Part shown: positions 12,184-23,700 of the stretch, in pieces | How positions within the stretch are numbered: position 1 is the first letter of the stretch | Layout of the letters: every line of letters starts with the position of its first letter | Origin: Guillardia theta CCMP2712 | Taxonomy: Eukaryota > Cryptophyceae > Pyrenomonadales > Geminigeraceae | Reading direction: 5' to 3' | NCBI RefSeq assembly: GCF_000315625.1 | Contig: NW_005434665.1 | Span: forward strand, 700,580 to 764,579 | Length of the DNA: 64,000 nt | Translations under genes and position numbers: made by a program | Notes under the pieces: model-generated | What the model saw: the letters and a program-made list of their open reading frames with translations, nothing else | Told to the model about the DNA's origin: nothing | Database searches by the model: none

Positions 12184-12733
12184 ATAACTTTGAGTAAAGA
12201 AATAAAACCCGGGCCGCGGCGCGGCCCGGGAGCCGGCCCGCCGCCGGGCCCCCCGCTCAGCCGGGTGACTTGTGACTAATAACTTTTGAGGGTGGATAAG
12301 ATTAATCATGTTGGAGAAAAGGGGGTACTTTGAGGGGGAGGGGACGGGTAGTGATAGTCCTCAAGAAGCACGGCGATACCGTGGATACAAAAGGGTGGGT
12401 CCCAAATTTGACAACTTGAAGGTGTAGACGGGCATCATGAGATGACTCGAAGGGGGTCCATGGTGAGGGTGGGTGGTACGTAGCCTAGTAGTAGGGGGTG
12501 ATGAGAGAGCGTGGGGAGGAGTCAACTAGAGCGCATATCAACTGGGATCATAGATGGTGGGGTACATTCTAACCACCCTACCTCTCGAATCATGGAATCT
12601 TATAACTTGGTAGGGTAGGGAAGTAGCTATTCCACCCCACCTACCAAAATCCATTTCAAGCATAGGAAAATAACGGGTGGTGGTAGAAGAATGGGAGGGG
12701 TGGTCGTCGTATATTGGGCGCAGAGGATCTAGT
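12184..12733. other. non-coding stretch upstream of the surface-protein gene
   Basis: It starts with another very GC-rich segment (about 12210-12260) and TTGAGTAAAG at 12190-12199. It then carries G-rich GGGGTA/GGGTGG clusters (12315-12350, 12465-12505) and C-rich counterparts (12572-12583, 12640-12652). The proximal part probably contains the promoter of the gene that follows; no TATA box is obvious. Confidence 0.5.
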
Positions 12734-14600
12734 ATGCAGATGCGACAAGGCGGCGAGGTAGCAGCTCGACGCCTGGGCCGAGTCTACTCCTGCTCTCTCC
12801 TAGCCTTGGGATCGGAGCGCAAAAGTCTGTCCCTTGTCTTCCTCTCTCTGTTGCTTTGCCATGCTATCCTCTCTCCCAGCATGGCCTCCCCCCTCGGGAA
12901 ATTCGATGACCCGGATAAATACGTGCAAATTATGCGAAAACTGCTGGAGGCAAACACCACCGACCAAACTAATAGTACAAGCGAACTGTCAACTACTAAT
13001 GCAACATCCAGCTCCAGCAACTCTCTAGGTACCACCAGCAACTCCACAAACAATGATACCTCTGTCAAGAGTAATTTGAACAACACAAGTATCATGAATA
13101 CTTCGGTATTCATCGACACAAGTGCAAGTTTCTCGCCCCAAACAACCGCCGCACCAACAACACCTGCGACTTCAACTCCATCTCCTGTCATACCTCAACT
13201 GCCAATCGGTGCTTCGGTTATCGCAAGTGAAACTTTGACTCTACCTTCGGATACCGTGCTACAGAGCCAGGGCTTTGTCATGCAATTCAAAGCTGCCTCA
13301 TACGTGAATGTTGGTGCAAATATTCCAGCGGGAGCATGGCCCAAGGACGATCGAAGAGTGCCCACGCTTACTGTTGTCTCCTTGAATCTGACCGCAGCCA
13401 ACATCACGCTTCCAGCTGCATCCAGGGTTGTTCCAGTTTACTCTGCAGACGTGTTTGACCTTTTGTGCTCGATAGGTCGGTGGTCCAGTGATCGAGTATG
13501 GACCAAGCGGGTATTCTTTGGGGGTTGATAAGACGATGTTTGATCGAAAACTCGATTCGCAGGATCAAGTTTCTGCTTCCCGTCCGTCTTGCCCTGCCAA
13601 TATCCAGCACGACTGTATTGGGAAAGAGCGAGGAGTTAGTGGTTCACGTATACAATCAAAGCTCTAGGATGTGGGAAAGGTTACAAGACTTAAACAAGTG
13701 ATGCTTCTTCAATCATTTCTGTGATAATAGGCGACCAGTCACCTCAAAGGATGTTCCGACCCCTCCCGAAGGAATTGTGAGTGTTGTTGCAAACTCGTTT
13801 ATACTCGCTCATCACATCCCAAACTTGCAGGTGTACGGAGAAACGATGAGCTTCTCTATGTATGCGGTAGGATAATTCGTTTGTCAAGATCCCATCACTT
13901 ATTCTGTGGATCCAGGCATTGGTGGTTCCGAAACAGAAATCTAGGTATCGAGCTATTTGTCAAGGAGAAGGAAATTCACATTTGATTCGCAACAGCAAGA
14001 AATGCGGAGATGGTTGCATTGCGGGAGCTGTGATCGGATCGATCGTCGGTTTTGGTGTCCTGGTGGGTGGCTTTTGGTATTTCACGCAGTATCAGAAGAT
14101 GTCAAGTGGAGGAAGCGACGTGGTACGCATGAACTCTCGCACACTCGTACAGGACTCATGTGGATTTGAACAGGAGCGAGAAGAATCAGGACGAGACGAA
14201 TCAGGACGAGGGCGGGCGCCTGCAAGCTCGCAGCCACCAGCGGTAAGTCGTACTGTCAGAGCAGGCTGGAAGCTTACGTATCTCTTCAGACTCGCCAAGC
14301 ACAAGCTCACAGCGAAGAGGTGGTTTTCTGATCTCCTTATTAGACCGTTCTTACCCTGCGGCAGAACACTCCACGCGAACTGCATGAAAGGACTGAAGAG
14401 GAAGAAATGGTTCGATTTGTGTTTCCCTTCACAACTTGACACTTATGAAGGAGGAGGATGACCGACGTGCCAACAAGTCGACAAAGAAGGAATCGAAGGA
14501 AAAAGTATGACAAGAGAGGGTTTGACAAAATCACTGATAGCCTGATGCTGATTTGCAGGAGGATTCTGATGAAGACGACAGTCATTATTATGACGTGTAG
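12734..14600 (+). CDS. single-pass membrane protein with Ser/Thr/Asn-rich ectodomain
   Basis: No family recognised. The chosen ATG at 12734 precedes a hydrophobic stretch (SLSLVFLSLLLCHAIL) that looks like a signal peptide. Next comes a mucin-like region rich in Ser, Thr and Asn with many N-X-S/T sites (about 12950-13200), then an ectodomain of unknown fold. A transmembrane segment (GAVIGSIVGFGVLVGGFWYF) lies at about 14025-14080. The tail is acidic and polar and ends in DSDEDDSHYYDV. Readable splice sites include exons ending at GTGAGTG near 13779, GTAGGA near 13867 and GTAAGT near 14241, and the last exon begins after an AG near 14559. The layout suggests a glycosylated type I surface protein. 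Exon limits between 13470 and 13760 are uncertain. Confidence 0.65.
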
Positions 14601-14872
14601 ATAATCCTCGTTGGTGAAATTAAATACCGTGTACCAGTGGTGTGCGTATTTTGAAGATTCTACCTAATTTACAGCGCTTGATGAAACTGCAGGAGCAGTA
14701 GGAGCAGGAGCAGTGGAAGTAGGAGCATTGGGCCAGTTGGAGGAAGTTCAGATGTAAGTGCCTGCGAGAGAGCTTGCGAGGATACTTCTCCATATCTTGA
14801 CGTGAATTACTTGACCTGCTCGCCGGACCTGGATGTTAACGCTCGTTCCGGGAAGACCGCTACATGCTCGTT

Positions 14873-17230
14873 TCAGATCTGAGGGTCACAGGTGAGGACG
14901 ACAAAAGTTGCAGGACACAGAGAAGCAGCACCGCCTGCAGTTCTGATGCATTCTTCATCATGGTCGTCTAGATTCGCTTCATTGGCATTCTTCACATGCT
15001 CCCTCAACCTCTTCAGATCGTCCTCCGTCAGCCCATCTGTCTGGATACACGGGGTGTCTTCGACTTGCTCGATGCGATCGCCCAGCTGAAGCAGGCTGGA
15101 CGTGTCTGCGTTGCTTCCCGGAGCGATCCCATCGACCACGAAGCTCAAGTCCTCCTCCTGTCTCACTGAGATGCCAACACGAGCTTGCTGCGCCAGGTCG
15201 CACGCGGCCGTCCAGAAGCTTGCACCATCTCTCAGCAGAGCACATTCAATAGAGTCTCTACCTGCTCAGCCCCTGCTGCAGGTGCTGCAGGCCGGAATCA
15301 ATAGTTTCACATGGCGGCTTGCAACTTTCGTCTTGCATCATGAACATGTCACCATAGAAGTCAGGGTCAAGCACTGGCACGCTGTACATGTGCGAATCAT
15401 ACACAGGGGAGAGGATGCATCGGTCACAGATCCTGCCAAGGGAAGCATCAGTCCCTGTCGTCACAACCGGCTCTGTCCTTACCCCTCTTCCTGCAGAGTT
15501 CTACCATCGACAAGCATCCTGCGGCCCTTCATGATCTTAGGCGCGTCCCATCCATTGATATGCCATGCTCCCGACATCTCTTTGCAGAAATCCATCCGCC
15601 CGACACGCCTCCTGAAAGATTCCACCTTCTCGCTCGAGCAGGCAGGAACAGGGATACAGATGGAGGATGGGGTCACCATCAGCACTGTGAGCTGCTGGGA
15701 GGACATGCATAGACGTCGACGAGGGCAGAGAAGACAGGGGCGCAAGGACAGAGGTCAGAGGGAACTTGAGTTGCAATGAGGTTGAGCCAGGTGCAGACGG
15801 AGATGATTCGAAGAGATTCAGAGGAGGAGAGGTATGATTGAGAGGAAGGGAAGGGAGAGGGAGAGAGGATGGGGCGGGGGGGCGGGGGGGGCGGGAGGGG
15901 GGAGTGCTCAAGAGGAGGTGCGGGCAGAGGTGGGCAGAGAGGTGGGGGTTTTTCAAAAAGGATGGGGAGGAGGGGAGGAGGGTCGGGGTGGAGAGGGATG
16001 GAGGGAGGGGGGGAGGGAGGGAGAGCGATCGATAGTTTGGGCTATGAGCTGATTGGATTTCGATGGTATAGGAGGACGAGGCAGGGGGGAGGCAGGGGGC
16101 AGGGAAAGGAGAAGGGAGGGATGGTAAGGAGGTTTGGTCAAAGAATCCATGTGAGGTGCAGAGGGTGCCGATGGGACCACACAGAGGAGACAAGCAAGAA
16201 CAGGCCACAATATGATGAGCGAGGAGAGAAAGGGATGGTGGAGGAGGTTTTAGTCTTGTTGTCTTCATTTCTTGCGAGCATGAGGAGTGCTGCTAGCAAA
16301 CCTCGGATGCGAACCCAAAGAGATTGTCCGTTGCCGGCACAAACTCAGCAGGCGAGATGGGCGAAAAGATAGTCGACCCACAGAAAAATCTACAGCCCGA
16401 TCGAGAGAGTCACGAGGAAGCAACAGTAGCTGCTAGGGAAGAGACAGTCATCCACGCACATCCGAGGGCTCTATGCCACCATCCTAGGAAAAGCAGCATC
16501 GTCACAGAGTGAACCCGCGATCCCCGTGCAAGGATCACAGGCGAGTGAGGTGCTCGGGAGGCTTCAAAGACAAAATCCTCACCTCTTGTGAAACCCTCTG
16601 GCCGGTCGGTGCGACAAGACCCTAGTCTTTGACTTCATGCCGGCGGTTGTCAACGGCCACTCTTGCATCGGAACCGAGTTGATGTGGACCTGATGCTCCC
16701 ACTTGTGGTCCTTGGGAGCGTTCAAGTTCGTGTCCAACGATTTGATCACCTTGACACCAACATGAGGAAGGCGGGAATGGGAGCAAGAGTAGCTTCACCT
16801 GATTTACTCCTCGACGGCCCTGCTCGGGGAAACTTACCCTCCCGCTGTCAAAGTCTGAAAATGGCACTCAGTTCAACGAAGAGACTCTTCGAGGATAGAA
16901 ATAGCAGAAGGAGAGGAATGAAGAGCATCGGGAGAAGGAGGAGATCGGGAGGAAGCAATTCAATCTCCAGCTCAACAACCAGAAGCCCCGATGTGAACAC
17001 AGATGGCGATCAGAGTGTTCAGTGTCATCACCTTCAATCGAGAAGAGCTGCTGTCCCCTGTATGGAATCATCTTCATAGCCAGCGACGTTCTCTTGACCC
17101 GCATGTTCGCGCTCAGGACAACCAACATGAACAACATAGCCGCCGCTAAGCCCGCCATCACCATCGGAACCGACTCCCTCTTCACCATCGTGCCCCTGAT
17201 CGTGCCCCTTCGCCTCTGTTCACCCATCAT
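14873..17230 (-). CDS. single-pass membrane protein with C-terminal PDZ domain
   Basis: The predicted start is at 17230. A basic N-terminus is followed by a transmembrane segment (VPMVMAGLAAAMLFMLVVLS), so a signal-anchor protein is likely. Later exons carry a Cys- and aromatic-rich stretch with the sequence CDRCILSPVYDSHMYSVPV. The last exon is a PDZ domain: RVGISV, then PGSNA and LLQLGDRIEQVED, and it ends at 14873. PDZ domains bind short C-terminal tails. Supported junctions include a GTGATG donor after the first exon, a GTGAAG donor near 16797, a GTGAGG donor near 16585 and an apparent 31-bp intron at 15231-15261. The part from 15750 to 16550 is low complexity and could not be resolved; two separate genes cannot be excluded. 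Confidence 0.55.
15834..16135. repeat. purine-rich low-complexity tract
   Basis: Long G/A-rich stretch with several runs of G. On the coding strand of the PDZ gene it is a pyrimidine tract, so it probably lies in an intron. Reading frames here in all phases are compositional artefacts. Confidence 0.7.
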
Positions 17231-18374
17231 GCCTGGTCTCCCTCTCTTAGAATGGGAAATGAGGGTGATGATGAAGTTAAAATAGTTTTTTACTTACAAG
17301 AAAGTTACTTACAAGGGGGGTAGGGGTGGTCATCGCCCCCGTTTTGTCTTTTTCTTTCTTCGCTCGAAATTGCCATAATTTCAATGGATAGAAACAAGAC
17401 AAACAACAATTAGAAGACATACTGGACTCTATTCCATTTTTTTTATACATGACTTGAGGCCCCCACAATGGCAGTCGGTTGATTGGTTTGGGCGGGAGGC
17501 GGCGCTGTTTCGCGTTAACTCTATCCTTGGCATCGTCCTCCAAGACAGAGATCTTGTGTTTGCTGTAGAAGTCTCCCTCCCTGGCATGCTTTTTTCTTGG
17601 TGTTGCTGAGTTGAGAGGTATCGAAAACTTTTCGAGCTGGAAGAGGTGCTAATGAAAGCATGGAAGGGAAAAGCTGAGGAATGCTCTCATATGTGATCGA
17701 ATTGAAGAATTTGATTTGTCATGAAGACATAGAGAGAATTTAGTCGAGTTTCATAATATTGCTAGAAGGGTATTGGCGGGAGGGAACGCCTGAAACTTTG
17801 AATACAAGGGATCCATTTTAGTGTTCATACTGATCTATGAAGGTTTACAATAGGAGAAACAAACGAGAATATGTCATTGTTTCAATTTCAGTCAAATAAT
17901 TTTCGATTTCTCGAGGTATACTTGCAAGCGACCTGTTCTTTTATAGCATTATTCGAGACTGTCATTCAGAACTAATAGGGTAATTGTCGCTTCAGATTTT
18001 ATGCTCTTGAATTCGATCATCGCCATCCTATTCCTTCTGTGGTTTGCACATGCTTAGTCATAGCATAGTTGCGTCGTTAGCTTTTTCTTTGACGACATTG
18101 AGGAACACTGAAGCTGTTCAACTATCATCGGGATTGAGTCCCTTTCCTGCATTTCCAAAGCACCTGTATTAAGATGCATATCTACTTTTTGGGGCTTGTT
18201 CTCTTGCCTTCAAGCTGATCTTCTTTTTTTGTTAAGAAAACTCTAGATTGATGGTGATATTGACATTTCATTGTCTTCAACAGAAAGGGAACTAGAATCT
18301 CAAATATTGGACAGTCCAGGTGACAATTGTTACACTTACTGACCAAGACTTCAATTAATTGTCCTTGCAGGATC
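17231..18374. other. divergent intergenic region upstream of the RWP-RK gene
   Basis: AT-rich with no convincing coding region. A G-rich GGGGGGTAGGGGTGGT cluster lies at about 17315-17330. The last bases, GTCCTTGCAG at 18361-18370, look like a 3' splice site just four bases before the ATG, so the RWP-RK gene probably has a 5' UTR intron in this stretch. It also contains the promoter of the PDZ gene on the other strand. Confidence 0.5.
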
Positions 18375-19056
18375 ATGGAACGCGGTCAAATCACGTTGCT
18401 GCTAGCTGAGGTAGCTTGCTCAATGACAAAGATCAAGAGTGCAGAGGATGAAGCCGAAGCTTTGAGTCGTCCAAAGCTGCAGTCTGGGAGCGAGCGCGCA
18501 AGGGGCGAGCACGACGTGGAGGGTGCTTGTGACCGCAGCGTAGAGGTCACAGTTACCTCGGATGGAACTGTCGATGATGACAAGATCACCTTATTCCCCC
18601 GACGGAAGGCTGGGCAGGCCAGATCAGGAGGAGGTCATGGGCCAGTCATACTTTCGCTCGAGCTTCTTGAGCAGTTCTACAATATGCCGCTTCATCTTGC
18701 AGCGAAGAGATTGGTAAACTTGTCGTTGAGATTGTAGAAGTTTGCGCAATGACATGTTGTTTCTTTGAAAGGGAATCTGCCAGACTGCAATCAAGAAAGT
18801 CTGTCGGAAGCTGGGCATCAAGAAGTGGCCTTACAAAGAGAAGAAGAACTTCGCAGGAAAGCCATATGTCGATGTCAACGCAAAGCTCCCAGCCATGAGA
18901 GATGCTTCAGTGGATTGCAGCAGCTCGAGCCTGGATGGGAGCCCGGATCACAAAGAAAGCACCCTGTTTCTCGGCAAAGACCATGACGATGACATGTTTG
19001 GAGCAGTTCGCGCCTTGTTAAGTCTGACCGAGTCGCCTTTGCTGAGCTCCTGCTGA
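18375..19056 (+). CDS. small RWP-RK domain transcription factor
   Basis: RWP-RK proteins are DNA-binding regulators of plants, green algae and other protists, involved in nitrogen response and gamete or egg programmes. Two exons: 18375-18713 (113 codons) and 18784-19056 (90 codons plus stop), giving 203 aa. The 70-bp intron splits the domain between AAKRL and TAIKKVCRKLGIKKW. The core motif reads KKWPYK in place of RWP-R/K, a mild variation. Before it is the typical helix LSLELLEQFYNMPLHLA. The N-terminal 90 residues are charged and match nothing recognised; there is no NIN-like PB1 domain. This resembles the short RKD-type architecture rather than NLP. The ATG follows an apparent 5' UTR splice acceptor by four bases. 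Confidence 0.87.
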
Positions 19057-19329
19057 GGGAGTTTCGCTTCCGACTTTCATAGTACTAGATATGTGTATAC
19101 TTCTCCTCCCTCTTAGCTCCTTTGACGTCTCTCAAATCTGCGGTAATTTCCTCCTGTGCAAGACCTTGGGAACACAGATCGGACGTTATCTCACACTGAG
19201 TTGACAACTTCATTGTTAAACTTGTTACATCCTTTGCAATACAGCCCGTGCGATACTCTCCCATGCCTGTTAGCTGCTCCAACATGTAACTCGGCAAGCA
19301 GCCACACCTTGCTCCTTGTCCGACCGCCT

Positions 19330-20061
19330 CTAGTCCATCCTCCTGAATCGTGGGTTCGGACGGACCGGCTGCTCCAGCTGGATCCCGAGCCACTTGCCGA
19401 GGGCCTGCACGTGCGGACGTCAGAGGTTGAAGTGACCTGCGATGATGGGCGAAGGTTCACCGTGAACTGGCAGAGCCAGCCGAAAGTCGCGGTAGGGAAG
19501 ATGTCGGTGAAGGGGAGGATCTTCAAGGGAGTGTCAAGTCAGAGGGCCGCAGGCACAAGGAGGAACTGACTTCCTCGATGAAGGCTATCCCACTCAGCAT
19601 CCGGTTGCCGTACCTGCCGTCTGTCATCAGGACATGACGGCTGGATGCGAGCTGGCATACATCTGGAAGACCAGAAGACTCGAGAGCGGCGCCCAGAACA
19701 CGTCAAAGAACTCAGCGATCTGTCAGGAAATGATGTCAGCAACTTTCTTGCAGACCGTGTGAACAGAGATCAAGGCAAAGTTAGTCGAGATGAAACATGG
19801 AGATAACATCTTCAGCATGGAACAACTCCAATACAGCTCAAAGAAGGACGACGATGCTCGTCGTCATGCAGCAAGGAACCAGGAAGAGAGAGGAACTGAC
19901 GACAGCTGCGAGGACAATCAAGCCCGACCAGCACTCACCACAGGGATGAGGTAGGAGAGGATTCCGATGATGTCGATGACGATGGAAAGCATGAGCTTGC
20001 TCCACTTCTCTTCGCTCATCCTCACCATCGCAGCTCCAACGCGCTCAGTCCATCCTTCCAT
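19330..20061 (-). CDS. conserved small membrane protein, 119 aa
   Basis: Five exons join in frame: 20061-19939, 19719-19661, 19613-19571, 19520-19461 and 19404-19330. The introns are 219, 47, 50 and 56 bp, all GT-AG. The protein has a hydrophobic segment with DIIGILSYLIP near residues 29-40, then EFFDVFWAPLSSLL, then a conserved-looking stretch with GIAFIEE, ILPFTDIFPTATFGWL and a basic tail. From memory this pattern resembles small hypothetical membrane proteins of plants and algae, but no function is known to me. The clean phase agreement across four introns makes the model strong. Confidence 0.8.
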
Positions 20062-20553
20062 GGTTCTAACCTGCTAACTCCACCACCCCCACCTTCTCAT
20101 TCCCAATGAATCACCCCCACCCTCTTAGCGAAATCGAACACTCTCGGTTTCCTTCCTCTGCCTGTACGTGACTTGACGGAGACGCAGGAGGCAACCAAGG
20201 AGATGTTGGGGGCGGGGAGGGAGGGATGGATGGAGAGAGGAAGGGAGTAGACAGGAGAAGATCGTAGGGAGCACTGAGAGAGTGAGAGATGAAGAGCTGC
20301 GCAAGGATAGCTACAGCAAGAGGAAGAGAAGGCGAAGCAAGGTGAGGGAACGTCGGAACGAGAGCACGGTGGGGAGAGAAAGGAGAAGATATGAAATGAA
20401 GGTCTGCAGCCTGTGGGAGGAGAGGAAGGAGACTGGAAGAAACAGGGAGAGATAAGGGAAAGATAAGGGGATGGAGTGAGAAAAGATAGAGGAGAGGCAG
20501 AGATGAAAAAGAAGTTTCAAACAGATTCCCATGGGCGCAAACCAGAGCAAAAG

Positions 20554-20596
<43 letters not shown>

Positions 20597-20790
20597 ATCC
20601 TAGCCACTGAGAGGTTGAGAGCAGGTCACTGAGAGGAAAACTAGGGCGCAGAAGGATAGGAAGGTGGAGGGCAACATCGAGGAAGATGTACAAGTAATGG
20701 GATACTTGACAGATGGAGAGAAGAGACAATCAGGAAGTGTAAAGAATAGAGTGATCTCAAACCGAATCAGTTCAATGTTTTCATTCAACA
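20062..20790. other. intergenic stretch with (GCAG)n
   Basis: No gene seen. A (GCAG)n tract of about 11 units lies at about 20552-20596, within purine-rich sequence. It includes the promoter of the 119-aa gene (to the left) and the 3' region of the 2004-aa gene (to the right). Confidence 0.6.
20552..20596. repeat. (GCAG)n tetranucleotide microsatellite
   Basis: About eleven perfect GCAG units between two minus-strand genes. Likely variable in length between strains. Confidence 0.93.
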
Positions 20791-23700
20791 TCAGTTCTTA
20801 ATGCAGTTAAAGTTTTTCGCTACCTGTCCCTGATCACCAGAGTCTCCTTCCATTGTACCATCCTCTTCGCTGAACCGCCTCACCATATCTTGCGCGTATA
20901 CAACGCCGTCTTCAATGCCATGTTCCACGGAGTATTTCCTTTCCTTTCCTATCTCCACATCTTGTGTTGCTGTTTCAATCGTCTCTCCCTTGACCTTCTC
21001 CTTGCTGCCGTCTTTCTGCGGTTTGCCTTCGTCTGGTGACGAGTCGTTGGTCTTCGAGCTCTGCAACGTTTGAAAGAACTGATACGCTGTCGTGGCTGCC
21101 TTGTACCCATCCTTCGCAAGGCTTGCAAGAATCATCGGCATGATGGAGACGACGACGAAGGCGAAGTACATGCTGGTGACGTCAGCGGAGCTAATCAACC
21201 CCATCGCTCTCAGCAAGAAAGTCAAGCAGATGCCCACGTTGCCGAGAGCAGCAAGAAGCTGTGTCCCCCATGCCCGCCAATCAAGCTGAGGGGTGAAGAT
21301 GATGTTCAGGACCAGGTCGAGGAGGAGCATGGCGGTCATGCCGGAGCTCCTTGCCTTGCCGTCTGGCAGCATGTAGACCATCAACGCATGCACAGGCTTC
21401 ACACCGATGGAGTAGACGCCATACCACCATGCGTGCCGGCAGACCTCGCCAACCAACATGCCGAAGCGAGTCATGAACCGCCAAGACTTGTCCTGCCCCT
21501 CCAGGGTCGAGTCAACACTCCAGTTGCCCCGGACCAAGGAGGAGGCCAGTGTCCCGGTGACGGCAATCCCCGACGAGATTTTCTTCTCTTTCACCAACTC
21601 AGAGAGTTGTTGCTTGAGCTCTACCCACGTGTCTTGAACCCGCCGCTGCTCCCACACGATACTTCCTCGCTTCGCCAGCCAAACCAACCGCAACATGGTC
21701 AAGACCTCAACGACAAGACATGCAAACACCAGCGCCCCGAAGATGATGTAAGGCAGACATCCACTCGACATGGCGGCAGCCGTCGCGAGCGAAAGTCCCT
21801 GGACTTGAGTGATGGATACAGCTAACTCCCACTTGGGAAAAAGAATCCTGCGGTGATCAGGCGAGGCCTCTCCTTTGCGACATCGCGCGATCTGATTCGA
21901 GACGAGACGGAGGAGCGAGGCGGCGGACAAGGCAGCGGCACAAGCCACCAAGGTGGACAAAAGCTCGTTCTTGGATTGCTTGGCCCGATCGCAGGTGGAG
22001 TTCGATGACACATGAAAGATGGAGAAGAACTTGTAGTTGGACCATCCCAGCTGCGAGGAAAGGTCTGACACGGCCTCGGTGCTGCTGTTTCCTCCGAGCT
22101 GCCCTGTGATGGCGATGAACTGAGTCTGCAGGATCAGGGAGGTCGCGAACGAGCTGCTCCTGCCTGTCGCTCCTGAGGCTCCTGTCGACGAGAGGGAAGG
22201 CAGGACGGAACTTGCCACGGCCCCTACGGCCACCGAAGATGCAGAGATGGCGGTGGAGGTGGCGATGATAGTCGAGACTGAGGTGATAGCTTCTCTAGTT
22301 AGAGTTCTGTTGATCTTGACCGGGGGCGGGGGTGGAGGTGGTGGAGGCAGAGAGAGAGGAGGGGTGGTAAGGATGGCAGGGAGGACAACGGTGGTGGTTT
22401 GAAGCCTGCAGGCAGTGCAGAAGCCTCTCTGGTCCTTGCACAACCCTGACATACAATGAGCATCCACCGACATCCATACACTCAAGGTCGAGGAAACGAG
22501 GCACGAAGGGATCTGCCCCAGCAGAACGTCATTCGTCTTGGCGATGCTGTTTGTGGCGTCGTTCTCTCGCCAGCTCATCGTGACGTGCTCTAGAGTCGCG
22601 ATGCCCCCACTTGAGCTTGAGTTCTGGTGCTCCCACGGGAGCCTCAAGCTGTTCATCCTCATGTCGCCATGCGCGAGAAGCGTGGCTGGGCCCATGAAGC
22701 TGAAGTCCAGCTCGACACAGGATGTCTTGTTTGCGCCTCCTCGCATGTCACCGGTGGACCCCAAGGTGGAGTTGAAGGTCAGGCGGTTCCGGTCATGCGT
22801 CATGACGCTGAGAGCTACCTCAAGGCTGGTGGCGGCAAGAGCGAAGTGAGCGAGGAAGTCTTGCACGGTGTTGGCTGTCGGGCCATGCACCAATACCGAA
22901 CTTTGAACCTCGAAGATGATGCTCGAGGATGCTGACCGACGTGCCAGGGAAGCGAGGGGAGGAGCATCCTCAACGACCTTCATCGAGGCCCCGTAAACTC
23001 CACTCTGAGAGCTCGTGACCTGGAAGATGAACGACCAGCTGTGGTCGACGTCGGCGCCAGGGATGCGCAGGGTGGTCAGTGCGGTGAAGACGAGCTGGGA
23101 GGTGGAGGCGATCAGCTGGAGTTGGAGGACCTCATTGACAAAGAAGACGAGGTTACCATCCCTTGAGATGCTGAGGGAGGCGTGAGGGTCTGCTTGTAAC
23201 CCGACGCTTCCTTCCAGCATCAAGTCACTCCACATCTGCCCGTTCACCACCATTGAGTTGGCTGTCTTGGCTATGAGCGTCTCGAGTGCTGACTCGTATC
23301 CTCCAACTAGAGACGAGGTCCAGTCAAGCACAGCATCCCCATTGCTGCTTGCTGTGATTGCGCTAGAGCCGTTGAGAAGGTTGTTGTTCGCCCATCCCAT
23401 GACCATCATGTTCATCCTGATTTTGTCTCGGTGGTTTGACAGACCGTCCATGGACAGGTTCACGAGAGAACTGAAGGACTGTTGTCTGTAGTTGTACCAG
23501 TAAGACAGGATTGTCACATCGAACTCTCCCGAAGCGTCAAGGCTCGTCAACTGATCAGCCCTTGCAAGCTCGAGTGTCATGCTGTATTTGCTTGCCAAAA
23601 GGTCAGACGTTATGCTAGTGACGCCAGCCTGATTCCGGTTGGACAAGTCTTGTTTCGTCACGTGAGTTCCCTGCAGTGTCGAGCTCCAGTTCAGCAGACG

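Noticed and set aside
10002-12309. Short frames in the P and D repeat modules
   Set aside because: They are compositional and are broken by the small indels between the near-identical copies, so selection for coding is unlikely.
15834-16372. Gly/Arg-rich frames in the purine-rich tract
   Set aside because: All three plus-strand phases are open at once, a sign of base composition rather than coding.
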